Shown here one piece after another: positions 1-10,544 of a stretch of 64,000 bases of DNA (positions within the stretch are counted from its first letter, which is position 1; every line of letters begins with the position of its first letter). The DNA is taken from the NCBI RefSeq assembly GCF_001761485.1, contig NC_090770.1:1116001-1180000 (forward strand), given 5' to 3'. Source of the DNA: Yarrowia lipolytica. Taxonomy: Eukaryota > Ascomycota > Dipodascomycetes > Dipodascales. Under the pieces are notes generated by a model that saw only the letters and a list, made by a program, of their open reading frames with translations, did no database searches and was not told the DNA's origin. The position numbers and the translations under genes were made by a program.

Positions 1-239
1 GTTTTCTTCCACCCATGAACTCCTGCAACACCAGGATAGGTCCTCCCACTACCCAGTGTAGAGCTCCTTCAAGTTTCAGTCCCAGCATGGAGAGAACCTC
101 AATACATCTATTTTTCAGAGTATCTTCCCCGGCTTACAAAGATAGTTGACAATGCTTTTGCCCTGAGATAACCTCTACTTACGGAGCTCCGGTTGATTTC
201 TATTGTTGAGACGATTCAGTCTCAAATTCAGTCGGACTC

Positions 240-1470
240 CAAAAGGATGGCTATTTGTCTCCGGGACGAATGAAGAGACAACCTCGAACGTCTTCAGGAG
301 ATTCAGGATGAGGCACTGAAGGCTCGGTTACCTTTTGACGACCACGTGCCTGCCAATGAAAGCGGTAGTCAAGACCTGCGTCAAGAGCACCAACATTATA
401 TCCCTTCGAGGGCCTGATGACACCTTTTTCTCAGACACACATTAGCCTGAGCTCTCCTTCACAGACATTTACAAGCACAAAGGCAACCCCGAGGGCTTCG
501 AAGAGTTTTTGAAAGAGATACCCAAAGTTTCTACATACCAAGGTCGGTTCTTGATCAGATGATGAAAGAGGACATTCAACGGGCCCCTTTACGGAGGAAC
601 AGCTATGAGATACCCTCAAGACCTGCCCTCACCTACAAGCTCTATGCTAAGTTTTTTGACCAGTTCAAGGACCTCCTTTTTGGGGTCTCTGAAGCCAGCC
701 CGTGTCCCGACAACGAAACACTTTGGTGATCCGCCTGCTTCTAAAGGATGGTGACCCCATCGATGTCGTCAACTACCGCCCCATCTCGTTGATCGAGCTG
801 AAGATCTTCTCTTCATTCACATTGTTAGCCTCGTATGCAGAAAACCCTGAACTCCACCCAGCACAGGCCGGTTTTGTTCTTTCCTGGTAGGCAGATGACT
901 ACCAACCTCGATGCGATTGAGCACTACAGTACATACTACAATGTGTATGGCAAGAGAGTCTCGGATGCTTGACATGCTCGACTTCAAGAAGGCCTATGAC
1001 TCAATCAGCCAACAATGGATCAGAATGGTATTAGCTTCCATCTGATATTTTGTATCACCTGCACTAACTTAAGGCCACCCAGTTTCTGAGAAGGCATTAC
1101 AGGTGTGATGATAGAAGCGCTGCAACTCTACGCAAGCTGCGGCTGGGTCAACTCCCCTTCACCCGGAGGTACCCCAAATCGGAATATCGGAATATGTCCG
1201 TTACAGAGACATCTGATGTAGTTCTTGCCAACTCTCAAACAAAAGGACTACCTCCACGAGCATCTTTTTGTCAACTGTCTAGCGTCCAAGGCCATTTCCA
1301 GAAGACTGTGTCCGATCCAAGATGACGGACTGGATCTTATTGGAGAAGGACGACCCATTGAACTACATTCGGGAGCTCGTCCATGCCTCGTGGCAATTTT
1401 GAGCGAGCCTTGCGCAGAGCTGACCTACTTGTAATGGGTACTGACTCTGAGGTCCAGCGAGATCTCGCTC
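240..1470 (+). mobile_element. LINE ORF2 relic (Ylli-like reverse transcriptase)
   Basis: A decayed non-LTR retrotransposon fragment. Around 700-890 the plus strand encodes VVNYRPISL and then HPAQAGF, the fingers-region motifs of LINE reverse transcriptases. Around 890-930 another frame reads GRQMTTNLDAIEH, and near 975-1010 LDFKKAYDSI is the catalytic motif A with its first aspartate. Several frame changes and stops separate these blocks, so the copy is dead. The YADD motif was not found. Frames up to about 1435 probably belong to the post-RT domain. The L1-clade element Ylli is the known LINE of Yarrowia, so that family is inferred and not proven. The element runs off the left edge of the window, and no poly(A) tail or target-site duplication is visible. 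Confidence 0.8.
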
Positions 1471-1846
1471 ACTTGTTCGCCCGAGTGTCCGCAGCATAGC
1501 GTGACGGAAGGCGGATACGCGGTGGCGAACAAGCGCCAGGCGTCATCATCACTCTAGGAGGATTATCACAATGGCTGTGAAGTCTACTCGCGCTAAAGAA
1601 ACACGCTACCAGCAATGATTAAAAACACCTCCATATATATTTATTCTAACATAGTTTTTTACCATTACAGCTATATATCCAGTATTCGGGTTAATGGCAT
1701 TCAGTACATACATGATAAATATTTCGGTATGCGCTGCGGTTTTTTTTTTTTATTCTAATGGTTTTTTTTTTATTCTAATGATTCATGGCTGTCCTTGCCA
1801 AAATTCAAAATGGGTACAAAGTTCACTTTTTTATAGCATACTTCGC

Positions 1847-1936
1847 GCGGATTTAGCTCAGTTGGGAGAGCGCCAGACTGAAGTAGTTCTCAGTCTTGAA
1901 ATCTGGAGGTCCTGTGTTCGATCCACAGAATTCGCA
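1847..1936 (+). tRNA. tRNA-Phe (GAA) with a 17-base intron
   Basis: Cloverleaf: acceptor GCGGATT pairs with AATTCGC (discriminator A), the D arm is GCTC/GAGC, the anticodon stem is CCAGA/TCTGG around CTGAAGA, and the T arm is CTGTG-TTCGATC-CACAG. Anticodon GAA lies at 1880-1882. A 17-base intron (1884-1900) follows base 37, the standard position. A run of T residues from about 1945 can serve as pol III terminator. The 5' flank contains AAAGTTCACTTT, which is also found before the copy at 23442. Confidence 0.96.
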
Positions 1937-2134
1937 ATTGCAACTTTTTTTTGCAGCTCCTCACTCTTGTTCTCTCCTAGTTCAACTACACCGACCTTCC
2001 AACCTTCTCCCCTCACCATATACCCTTGTATATGCCGTGACTCCACCTACCCTGCTACACTGCACTGTCTACAAAAAACATACCCCTGCGCACAATGGAG
2101 ACAGGTGCAACTTGATGGCTCTGCAAACAATACC

Positions 2135-2140
2135 TATAAG
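2135..2140 (+). promoter_or_regulatory. TATA-like box of the GH17-like gene
   Basis: CTATAAGTAG lies about 55 bases before the ATG at 2194, in a spacing typical of TATA boxes in this window. Confidence 0.4.
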
Positions 2141-2193
2141 TAGGGCTTGGTATCTATTTTTGGGCCTGGTCCTCTATCGATATTGGTGCAACC

Positions 2194-3078
2194 ATGAAGC
2201 TCTCCACCCTGCTCGCTCAAGCCTCAGTGGTTCTGGCCATTGGCTACAAGTCTCACCAGTACAACTCCAGCGTTCCCTATGCTGTGGGATACGCGGCCCT
2301 GACTGACGAGGGCTTCTGCAAGACTGAACAGCGAATCTGGGAAGATTTGGAAGATATCCATGAGCAGGGCGTCAAGGCGGTGGCCATTGAAGGCGTGACT
2401 TGCGACCAACACCAACATGTGGTCCGACTGGCTTACGGGCTGGGACTCAAGGTGCACGTTTCGTTTCCCGTCACCAGAAGCGGCCTCGAGTCGGCGTCTC
2501 TGCAAATGAGAGTCTTTGTGGACTCGTTCAACTTGTCGCCCCACTGGAACGCTGTGGAGGCGGTGGTGGTGGGCAATTCTGCCATCAAAAACGACCACGC
2601 CGGCTGGATGGATCTCGAAAACCTCACGTGGAACCTCAAGGCGGCTCTCAAGAATGCGGGCTACGGTGGACTCATCAGTATCGCCGAGCCTGCCGAAACG
2701 TTTGAGAACTTTCCTCTGCTGTGCAGGTCGGACACGATCGACTTTGTCTCCGTCGAGGTCTGGCCCTACTACCATCCCCAGTACGCCCATCGAGACTCTG
2801 GTCTGCTGGTGGCCCGGGAAATCTTGAGAGCCGAACGAGCCTGCGCTTTCAAGTCTGTGTTTGTCACCTCGGCAGGCTACCCTTCTTCTGGAATCACCAA
2901 CGGCAACCAAATTGCGTCCAGAGATCGACAGGAGCAGGCCGTCAACCTGATGCTGGCCCAGACTCGGGGAAACATCACGCTGCAGACGTACTTCAACGAG
3001 CCCTGGAGAGAAGAGGGTCAGTTCAAGGACCTCCAGTACTACGGAATGCGTAAGGTGATTCAGGGAGGCTATGATTAA
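2194..3078 (+). CDS. Secreted GH17-family (beta-1,3-glucanase-like) protein, probable pseudoenzyme
   Basis: 294 residues. Residues 1-16 or so form a hydrophobic secretion signal, followed by one (beta/alpha)8-type GH17 domain related to Bgl2/Scw glucanases, which cleave or transfer cell-wall beta-1,3-glucan. The order of family motifs is preserved: YAVGY near 29, VVVGNSA at 124-130, FVTSAGYPSSG at 223-233, and FNEPWREEGQ near 267. In active GH17 enzymes the acid/base Glu sits in VGNE and the nucleophile Glu in (V/T)ETGWP. Here both positions are Ser (S129 and S226). The rest of the fold is intact with no frame disruption, so this looks like a conserved non-catalytic wall or secreted protein, perhaps glucan-binding (inference). 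The length matches Bgl2-type proteins. No GPI tail is visible. A glucanase annotation with activity would probably be wrong. Confidence 0.85.
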   Translation: MKLSTLLAQASVVLAIGYKSHQYNSSVPYAVGYAALTDEGFCKTEQRIWEDLEDIHEQGVKAVAIEGVTCDQHQHVVRLAYGLGLKVHVSFPVTRSGLESASLQMRVFVDSFNLSPHWNAVEAVVVGNSAIKNDHAGWMDLENLTWNLKAALKNAGYGGLISIAEPAETFENFPLLCRSDTIDFVSVEVWPYYHPQYAHRDSGLLVAREILRAERACAFKSVFVTSAGYPSSGITNGNQIASRDRQEQAVNLMLAQTRGNITLQTYFNEPWREEGQFKDLQYYGMRKVIQGGYD

Positions 3079-3461
3079 ATCGCAGACTGCTATGTGGGTA
3101 TCTAACACTTTTCTATTCATCAATCCTATTAATATGTTTCAACGGTACAAGTACTGTACCGTTACACGTACATGTGTACTCACTTGAACTTGTACACCCT
3201 TGCTCTACCCTTGCTCTACCCTCTTCTACTAGTACTTTCTACATTTCAGCTTGTGTCGATTAGTTGTATACAGGAACGACTTGATCAGTTCGCAACAACT
3301 CCAATATTTGACAGTCCATCATACTACTGTATGTACAGTATGTACTTGTAGTTGTCCAAATACTAATACAGTGATGTACTTCTACAGTACATTCCTTCCA
3401 TGGTCTCTGTTCAGATGATGTTTTATACACTATAAATAACATGTTGTCAGTCTCTCGCTGT

Positions 3462-5837
3462 CTACTTTTGGTCGCTGTTCTGTTCTCCCCCTCTGAGAGG
3501 CTTGACGATACGAGCAGCGGCATCCAAAAGACCTGTGCTCAGCCGCTTGGAGTTGGAAACCTCCATATTCAACTCGTCTTCAAATGAAAGCGAGCTGCGA
3601 TGGTCGCCCTCAAGCACCTGTTGGGGCAGCTGCAGAGGCCGCACCTGTCTATTGGAGGTGCTCTTGACACGCACCATGCGTTCACGTAGGGTGGTCAGTT
3701 TCAGCTGGAACGACTCGGTTTCCTTTTCCAGCGACTGCCGTGAGTCCGCCAACAGCTGCTCCAGCGTCTCGATTCGCTCGTTACGCATGCTCAGCAGCCG
3801 TTTGCTCACCTCTACGTCCTTCTTGAGCGCGTTGTTCTGCTCAATGATCTCCCGCTGCACGTGAGTCAGCTTCTCGAGGTTGCGTTCCAGTAGCGCCATC
3901 TTCTTGGTCTTGGCGGAGTTGTGCTGGTCCTTGATCTGGTCCAGGTTGATTTCCAACTCCACAATTCGCTCGCAGCGCGTCTGAATGTCCCGAACCAGAT
4001 CCTCCTCACGGGACTTGACGGTGGTCACGTCCTGGCGCAGCATAGAGTTCTCCTTGAGAAGCGTCGAAATCTGGTCCGACAGCTGGTCCAGAGAGTCGGG
4101 AGTCACCTCAGTGTTTTCCAGGCGCTGCAGAGTCTCTTTGAGAGCTGCCAGACTCTTGTTGACACCCTGCGAAGCGGCACTTTCGCCCAGAGTACCATTG
4201 CTGATGCCCGAGTGGTTGATATTGTCATTGTCGTCGAGAAAGCCGCCAAAAAGATCCGGATTGGTCTTCTTTGTCATCTTCTTGAGCGAACTGACCTCGT
4301 CCTTGAGCACGTCCACGCTCACTTGCTGCTCTTTCTTCTCGTGCAGCGCCCGTTCTAGCGTCTCCTTGAGCTTGATGGTCTCATTGTCACTCTCAGTTCG
4401 TCGAGTCAGCTCAGACTGCAGCTCAGACAATAGCTTGTCCTGCTCAGAAATGACTGTTTCCTTCTCCACCAGCTGGTCCTGCAACTCGTTTTCTCGCCGC
4501 AGATACTCATCAATCATGTCCGAGTCAAGCACAGTGGAAGACCGTCGAGAGAGCAGCTGGTCAATGGGAGTGCTGGCGCGTCTATTGAACGAGAGCCGGT
4601 TCGACGGAGTTAGAGGAGTGCCAGGACGCGAACTTCTGAGCGAAACGATCGAGTCCCGATTGTTAGAAGTGGGCGTTTCTCTCTCGCTACTCGTAGACGC
4701 CTTATCCTTGGCCCACTGCGATTTTGGCACGTTTTCGCCCTTTCTCCACTGTGCCACCTCCTCCTCCAGACGCGTAATGTAGCTGTTTTGGCCATCGATT
4801 TTGACCTGGCACTTTTTGAGAATCCTGCGCAGCTCAATGGTGCTGAGCTCGGCGTTGATCTTGGCCCGGTTCTTGATACTTTTGGCCCGCACTCCAAACC
4901 GCAGCGTGGAAATCGTCTCCGCCTCGTTGAAAGAGGTCGGCGAGCAGTTGATGATCAGCGACGTGCGCGAATTGCCGCCCAGAGACTCCTGTAGAATTCG
5001 CGTCAGCTTGGAATCTCGATAGGGTATATGAGTGCTTCCGTCCGTCAGAGAGTTGATCACCAGACCCAGCGCACTGAGCGACTTGTTGATCTTTTTGGCC
5101 TCCTCGAGCGTCTGGCCCGAAGCGCCGGTCTTGCCCACCTTTTCTGAGCCCGCAAGATCCACCAGAAACAGCTGGCCGGTTTTCTGGGCGCCAGAAGCCA
5201 CGTTTTTCTGCGAAACGGCAATGGAAAAAATGCTATGCGACCGCGATGACTCCTGGTTCATGTTGGTGGCGGCCACGGCCCGCGATAACGAGCCCTGCCG
5301 CATCACCGCATGCACCTCTGCGGCATTACTGACGTATTCCTCACTGAGACCCTTGACAAAGACGCCCCTGGCCTTGTCCTCGTGAATCGGCAGATTGTCG
5401 TGTTCCGGATGCAGCAGATCGCGAATCTTCTCCATGTAAATTTCCATGTACGACACCTTGACCATGTACTCAATGTCCTGGGAACTGGCGAAGATCTGCT
5501 CAAAGATCTGGTCCACCATGCGCGGTATCGCTCCCCGTCGCTCGGCATGGTCAATGTCTCCCATCATGGTGTACGTCTTGCCGCTGCCCGTCTGTCCATA
5601 TGCAAATACCGTTCCGTTGTAGCCGTTGAGCAGGTCGTCCACCGTTTCCTTCAAGCAGTACTCAAACACGTCTGCCTGCTGCGACGTCGAGTCGAACACC
5701 CGGTCGAACGTGAACGACGTGGACGTCGAGTCCTTGGTCGCAACGTGACACGTGTCGTTGCCGTCGAACGACACAATGTTTTCGTCTTCATTGTCGTCGG
5801 GCCGGAATCGAGCAATGACCTTGACGTTGGTTGACAT
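3462..5837 (-). CDS. Conventional kinesin heavy chain (kinesin-1)
   Basis: 791 residues from the ATG at 5837 (a longer reading starts at TTG and is unnecessary). An N-terminal plus-end-directed motor domain covers about 1-325: P-loop GQTGSGKT at 81-88, switch I SSRSHS at 197-202, switch II DLAGSE at 227-232, and HIPYRDSKLTR at 270-280 for microtubule binding. A neck linker and neck (KNRAKINAELS, about 322-331) of the fungal kinesin-1 type follows, then a Ser-rich hinge (about 380-450) and long coiled coils to the C-terminus. Fungal kinesin-1 carries membranous and vesicle cargo along microtubules without light chains. The length is somewhat short for the family (usually about 900 or more), mainly in the stalk and tail. 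Single exon. Assignment to kinesin-1 and not another kinesin class rests on the neck sequence. Confidence 0.93.
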   Translation of the reverse strand: MSTNVKVIARFRPDDNEDENIVSFDGNDTCHVATKDSTSTSFTFDRVFDSTSQQADVFEYCLKETVDDLLNGYNGTVFAYGQTGSGKTYTMMGDIDHAERRGAIPRMVDQIFEQIFASSQDIEYMVKVSYMEIYMEKIRDLLHPEHDNLPIHEDKARGVFVKGLSEEYVSNAAEVHAVMRQGSLSRAVAATNMNQESSRSHSIFSIAVSQKNVASGAQKTGQLFLVDLAGSEKVGKTGASGQTLEEAKKINKSLSALGLVINSLTDGSTHIPYRDSKLTRILQESLGGNSRTSLIINCSPTSFNEAETISTLRFGVRAKSIKNRAKINAELSTIELRRILKKCQVKIDGQNSYITRLEEEVAQWRKGENVPKSQWAKDKASTSSERETPTSNNRDSIVSLRSSRPGTPLTPSNRLSFNRRASTPIDQLLSRRSSTVLDSDMIDEYLRRENELQDQLVEKETVISEQDKLLSELQSELTRRTESDNETIKLKETLERALHEKKEQQVSVDVLKDEVSSLKKMTKKTNPDLFGGFLDDNDNINHSGISNGTLGESAASQGVNKSLAALKETLQRLENTEVTPDSLDQLSDQISTLLKENSMLRQDVTTVKSREEDLVRDIQTRCERIVELEINLDQIKDQHNSAKTKKMALLERNLEKLTHVQREIIEQNNALKKDVEVSKRLLSMRNERIETLEQLLADSRQSLEKETESFQLKLTTLRERMVRVKSTSNRQVRPLQLPQQVLEGDHRSSLSFEDELNMEVSNSKRLSTGLLDAAARIVKPLRGGEQNSDQK

Positions 5838-6635
5838 GTTGGCCAACTGGTGATGTGTGTGAAGAACCGCGGGGTAAAGTGAGAGGTCCGCCGAGCGTGT
5901 TGTGCAAAAGAAGAGAGGCGACCCGCGCGCGTTTTAGTCAACAGAGATCTCCAACTGTCCAACTATCGAGCTAAGTCCAAACCCACGTCAGCCGTCTAGG
6001 TTCAGGGGGGAGGTTAGGGTATGCGGTTTGATTAGATCCAGTGTGGTGGAAATGTCGCTGCGAGGAATGTACATGCAAGTACGCCGGAACCATGCGTCTT
6101 TTAGGCGCACAGTCCGGGGTCACGTGATGCAGAGGCCAGGCGGTCCCCGTGGCTTCATCTCCGATGAGAACGTTTTCTAGACCGTCTATTTGCAGTGTAG
6201 TATCTCCAGCGACAAGTACAACTGTACCTGTAGAGAGGTCTACCATGTCCTAGTCTGTTTGTTGTCTTTTTGACAACAGACTAATTACTTTTACTACTGT
6301 ACTTGGTCCAGTATGTACTGTAGGTTTGGGCTATCGTGAATGTGAATGGTGCGATTGTTGATGGTTGTATATACAACTGTTGATCGAATGTATTGTACAG
6401 TACAGGTGCTTGTACCGTAGTGTTTTTCGGCAACTATTCGGCTCGACTCTCGTACAGCACTCGCACTTGTACTTCCAATTCTATTGTCGGTTTGCATTTA
6501 CATGCTGTCATGCATTGTCGCGTGATCAATAGCTTCATGAGACGGAGTATCATTCGGTCCTCGGCGTAAAGTGTCCCTGTGAGTCTCCGTTCTCACACCG
6601 TTCGTGTCGCCGTTTTCACACCGTCTGTGTGCCGC
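5838..6635. other. Intergenic, no gene seen
   Basis: Divergent and promoter sequence between the kinesin start and the end of the membrane-protein gene. Only short unconvincing frames. It holds several TACAGTAC/GTACTGTA-type palindromic words (about 6290-6420). Confidence 0.6.
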
Positions 6636-7157
6636 CTATGCTCCCTTCAACTTATAAGTCATGCCCTTGAGCTTGTGCAAATCACTGGAGCTCTCGCTGA
6701 TCCAGTGGCGAATCACCATGGTGGTGAAACAGGTAAACGCTGGAATCACCCACAGATAGTCGTAGCCGACCCACGGCGCGTGCTTGAGATACGCCTGCAC
6801 CAGGATCAGAACCGCCAGCACAGACGCCATGGGCAGCAGGTACTTTTTGGGAGCCTTGTCGTCCACCTTGACCTTGTAGGTGATGTACGCACATACCAGC
6901 AACACCGTCAATGACATGTACGCCAGCGGCTTGTTGCCGTGATTGTGACAATAGGGCAGCACAATGAAAATGGGCGTTTCCAGACACGCCAGCGCCGCAA
7001 ACGCAAACCGAAACTGCTCGTTGCTGTTGGCCATGTCCATTTCCATCGACTTGAGCAGCTCCAGTTGCTCTTGTTCGTCTAGCGGCGCCGTGACTCCGTC
7101 GTCCACGTCATCTGGTCGGTCCAGCAGTCGTTTTGTCGCTGCTCTCAGTCGTGACAT
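6636..7157 (-). CDS. Small four-helix membrane protein of unknown function
   Basis: 173 residues. The N-terminal 45 residues are charged and cytosol-like (MSRLRAATKRLL and an acidic Gln/Glu/Leu stretch). Four hydrophobic segments follow at about 50-70, 78-98, 106-125 and 130-150, ending in a basic tail. The C-terminus ends KLKGMTYKLKGA. I do not recognise a family; the layout is compatible with a small ER or other organelle membrane protein. The start at 7157 is an ATG preceded (reading backwards) by a GATCTCCTC-type tandem repeat in the leader. Codon usage looks like that of the flanking genes, which supports a real gene. Confidence 0.75.
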   Translation of the reverse strand: MSRLRAATKRLLDRPDDVDDGVTAPLDEQEQLELLKSMEMDMANSNEQFRFAFAALACLETPIFIVLPYCHNHGNKPLAYMSLTVLLVCAYITYKVKVDDKAPKKYLLPMASVLAVLILVQAYLKHAPWVGYDYLWVIPAFTCFTTMVIRHWISESSSDLHKLKGMTYKLKGA

Positions 7158-7162
7158 TTGTG

Positions 7163-7232
7163 TGAGGAGATCGAGGAGATCGAGGAGATCGAGGAGCGAG
7201 ATCGAGGTGAGATCAAGGTGAGATCAAGGATG
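7163..7232. repeat. GAGGAGATC tandem repeat in the leader of the membrane-protein gene
   Basis: Four near-perfect 9-base units, then two GAGATCAAGGT units, directly upstream of the ATG at 7157 (minus strand). Confidence 0.8.
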
Positions 7233-8680
7233 AACTTTATGCAACCAGCAGTGATAAAAAAATTAAAAAAAAATTAAAAAAAATGCAACCAAGGCGCTAC
7301 GGAAATCAGAGGTCACGTGACTTCCATTTTCCTCGGAAGGGGGGGGAGGGGAGTACGTCTACTGTTTTGCAGTGACTTTTTCAGTCCTCGGTGTTCTCAA
7401 AGGCTCGTTCTATGGCTGTTTCTACAGTCTTGACTATGGAACTTTTGTGAACTAAATTTGGTGCTTGTTCAACTGTTATACTTTAGATTTTGTGAGTCTA
7501 CCAGAACCGGTGTTTTGCGAGGCGAGAATTATCTCGAGTTCCTATCAGTGAAACACAGTGTTTCATGGACGGCGATGATAAGATACTGATAGATAACGAT
7601 AGATACCGATAGACGCCGGTAGATATCGATAAAATAGATGAACGAGTATTCCCGGTTGAAATGATGACCAATTGTTCATCAAGAAGGCATTGGAGGAAAC
7701 CCTACACTGGAAGTCTGGTCTCTGTCGTTTTCCCCAGCAGCTGTCAGTCACATCGTGCTCTTCTCTGAGAAGGAGGTACTTGTAGACAGAACCACTCTTT
7801 CTACAAAGATTACACCAAGCACCTTCAAACGCTTTGCACTTGAGTACAACACTGTACTTGGAGATGTAGGTACAGTACCTACTCTGTCTGACACTCTTGG
7901 TCAGCTTTCCAGACAACTGTCTGAGATGGTGATCGACTATCATGAACGACCTCTAGTCTAGGAGGTAACGTCTCTATTTCTCTACGAGAAAACATATATA
8001 CACAGGTTTGGAGGGACCATCCACTAACGTTGAGACGGTTCATTCAAGCGAGAGTCTCAGGTGAAAACTGATTGTGCGAATGGTTCTGGATTTAAAAGGA
8101 GTTGATACTTGCTTATATTGAGATACCGACGTTGTTTTTCTCGACTTGTGGACTTTTCGCTGAACTCTCTCGATCAGACCTGGGGATTACGACAGTACAG
8201 TAAATTATCAACTAGAATCCAACTAATAATCTAGTCCTTTTCACACTAATAACGGATCTAAAAACATATATTGTTTTGAAAACTGAGCATTTATTGAAAC
8301 AAGTTCCATTCCCTATGTTCTTCTCATCTCCTCGTATACCTTTCAAGGAGTCAGATATGTTGGAACACCGAAAATGAACCCCCAGCGGAATTTCACCCTC
8401 AACTATTTCTCAACTAAACTTACCGTTACCTAGAGCCTCCAAAGTGTAGGCATGGGAGAGTGAGATCACGCTACTACAATGTAGTCTCCACTGTGACTGA
8501 AAACACGAGATCATTCAGAAGTCTTGCCTCTAACAAAATACTCCGGTTAATTGTGCTTCTCTTAACCGCCTTGTATTGTATGCCCAACTTTTCCAAAACT
8601 AGAATCTACGCAGAGGAACGACTCATAGTCACGGTTGTGCTCAAGCGCCCTCAACTGCTCTATTCATAACATGTTAATAT
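7233..8680. other. Intergenic, no convincing gene
   Basis: A-rich runs near 7255, a GATA-rich imperfect tandem repeat at about 7573-7640 (GATAGATA/CGATAGAT units) and short frames with no coding character. A 126-residue minus frame at 7563-7943 overlaps the GATA repeat and looks fortuitous. Confidence 0.6.
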
Positions 8681-9832
8681 CTAATACAACTTGAGCTCGT
8701 AAATGACAAACGGCTCGTAGTCCTGATCGGCCAGACCACCAAATTCGCCCAGACCCTGGTCGCTCTTGATCTTGCCGGCCTTGTCCTTGGCAAAGGCGTT
8801 TCCTCCCAGGTATCCAAACTTTTCCACCAGTGCGTCCTTGGCCTTTTTGAGGTTGGTGGGCTCAAAGGTGGCTGTGAGAAAGTTGGGGGGAAGACCGTAT
8901 CGCAGCACGGACTCGACGAAAATGCGAATAACCCGCAGGTGCACAATGGCCTTGAAGAGATCTGCGTAAGCCGTTCGAGCCAGTCTCACCACCTCGCCCC
9001 ACAGCTGGCGCTCCTGCTGGCTGGCCTGCTGCTGCTCCTGGCGCTCCTCCTGCACCCGCTGCGGAGAGTACTCAAAGTCCCGCACTGTGTACTTTGCCTC
9101 TCGGCACTTGTGGATAAACTCGGGCACAAACTTCTTGAACAGTGTGACGCCAAACAGGGTATACTCGTCGTCCTTGGAGATGACGTGGGCCGACCGCGGC
9201 ACCACCATCTTGGTCAGCGACTCGTAGGAGCCCACAAACTCCTTGGACTGCGAGTTGGGCACCGCCACGAGCACCGTCTGCAGATGCTCCGAGTCGAGCA
9301 CAAAGTCGTCAGCGGCAACAACGTCGTGCAGCGACTTGATGGACAGATTGCCGCTCTGCTTACGGTCCACCGAGGCCAGGGTGCTCTTGGCGTTCTGGTA
9401 GTTTTGGAACAGGGTCCGCACGTCCTGATCTAGAGACAGCGCCTCGCCAGTGATGTTGTTGCTGAGCTCGGTCAGAGGCACGCCCTCGGTCTTGTACTTG
9501 TTGGAGTTCCATCGGAAGTCTCGCACGTAGTCCACCTCCGACCGGTCGTTGATCTTTTTGGAAAACGCCTGCTGTGCGGGCGAGCCCTCATGCAGCACTC
9601 CGATGATGTCAGCCACCTTGGCCAGCGCTCCGTCGAGCTGGCCGTCCGTCTTGTGAAGCTCCTCGGACAGCTGCACCAGCGACTCCAGAGTGCCAATCTT
9701 GAACTGCGGCAGATGCAGCTGCGAAGCCGGGCCCACCAGAGACAAGTGCTCCTGTAGCCACAGCTCCAGCTGGGTCTGAGGGTCGCCGCCCGAGGTTGCG
9801 TTTTGGGGTAGCGAAAGCTGCAATAGAGGCAT
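8681..9832 (-). CDS. VMA5: V-type proton ATPase subunit C
   Basis: 383 residues in one exon, ATG at 9832. The whole protein reads as V-ATPase subunit C (yeast Vma5 is about 390 residues): an N-terminal foot region with PQFKIGTLESLVQLSEEL near 43-60, a central YVRDFRWNSNKY near 98-109, and a C-terminal VLRYGLPPNFL and FVIYELKLY end typical of the family. Subunit C links the peripheral stalks to the Vo membrane sector and is released when the enzyme disassembles on glucose withdrawal (established for the family). It acts at the cytosolic face of vacuole and endosome membranes. Nothing is missing. A triplet 18-base repeat lies about 390 bases upstream. Confidence 0.96.
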   Translation of the reverse strand: MPLLQLSLPQNATSGGDPQTQLELWLQEHLSLVGPASQLHLPQFKIGTLESLVQLSEELHKTDGQLDGALAKVADIIGVLHEGSPAQQAFSKKINDRSEVDYVRDFRWNSNKYKTEGVPLTELSNNITGEALSLDQDVRTLFQNYQNAKSTLASVDRKQSGNLSIKSLHDVVAADDFVLDSEHLQTVLVAVPNSQSKEFVGSYESLTKMVVPRSAHVISKDDEYTLFGVTLFKKFVPEFIHKCREAKYTVRDFEYSPQRVQEERQEQQQASQQERQLWGEVVRLARTAYADLFKAIVHLRVIRIFVESVLRYGLPPNFLTATFEPTNLKKAKDALVEKFGYLGGNAFAKDKAGKIKSDQGLGEFGGLADQDYEPFVIYELKLY

Positions 9833-10544
9833 GCTGGCGTGTGTCTTGTTGTTTTTGTTGCACGGTTGTGTCGAGTCGAGTCGGGGGTCGTCAATTGACT
9901 GCGTAAAGTCGGCTGCAGACCTGTGTGGCGCTTGTTAGTGGTCCTGGAAGCTCGTCGTCACCCTGGCTGTTAATGTGTTGTCTGGCTGTATCGTCATGTC
10001 GTCGACAATGCACTTGCTCGGCCGGGTAACTGAGTGTAATATATCGAGGGGGGGTTGGACTCGAACTGGAGAAGACAACATGGGAGCTGTTCAAGGCGGC
10101 TACCGCGGGCCGCAAGTCGCTTATATATCTCTTGTTTCTGTTTACTTGGTAAAATCGGACTTTCTCAAGCTGCTTAATAATCACTTTGGTGCGACTACAC
10201 CACTTCTACGATTACCATATCACCCTACAGGAAAAAGGCACCATACAGGAAAAAGGCACCATACAGGAAAAATACAGAAATCCTACCCCATACAACTGGA
10301 CTTGCTCGAGAGCCGATGAAACAAAAAAAGTACTCGGAAAACAGGTTGGATGTGACACAGACCGCGGCGCGCCAAAAACCCGTGGATTTTCGACCGCCAT
10401 CGGTCCATTTCTGCCATCATTGACATCTTTCAGTTGACCTTCCGTCCGGGTAACCCCCCTCGGTCCCGGGAAGGTTCGTCAGCTCCCATTTTCGGTGGCA
10501 GTTGTCGTCACCACCAAAGTCGCACACCACACATCACACTCAAC
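9833..10544. other. Shared upstream region of VMA5 and SUB2
   Basis: Divergent promoter region with no credible gene. It contains the 18-base triple repeat at 10226-10275 and a CGCGGCGCGCC-type GC-rich patch near 10362. Confidence 0.55.
10226..10275. repeat. 18-base tandem repeat (2.8 copies)
   Basis: Units of TACAGGAAAAAGGCACCA at 10226, 10244 and 10262 (the last partial), in the region between the divergent VMA5 and SUB2 genes. Confidence 0.9.

Noticed and set aside
2224-3123. 299-residue minus-strand frame
   Set aside because: Antisense shadow of the GH17-like gene, where the sense strand has family motifs.
10040-10075. B-box-like GTTCGAGTCC on the minus strand
   Set aside because: No T stem, A box or acceptor pairing around it.
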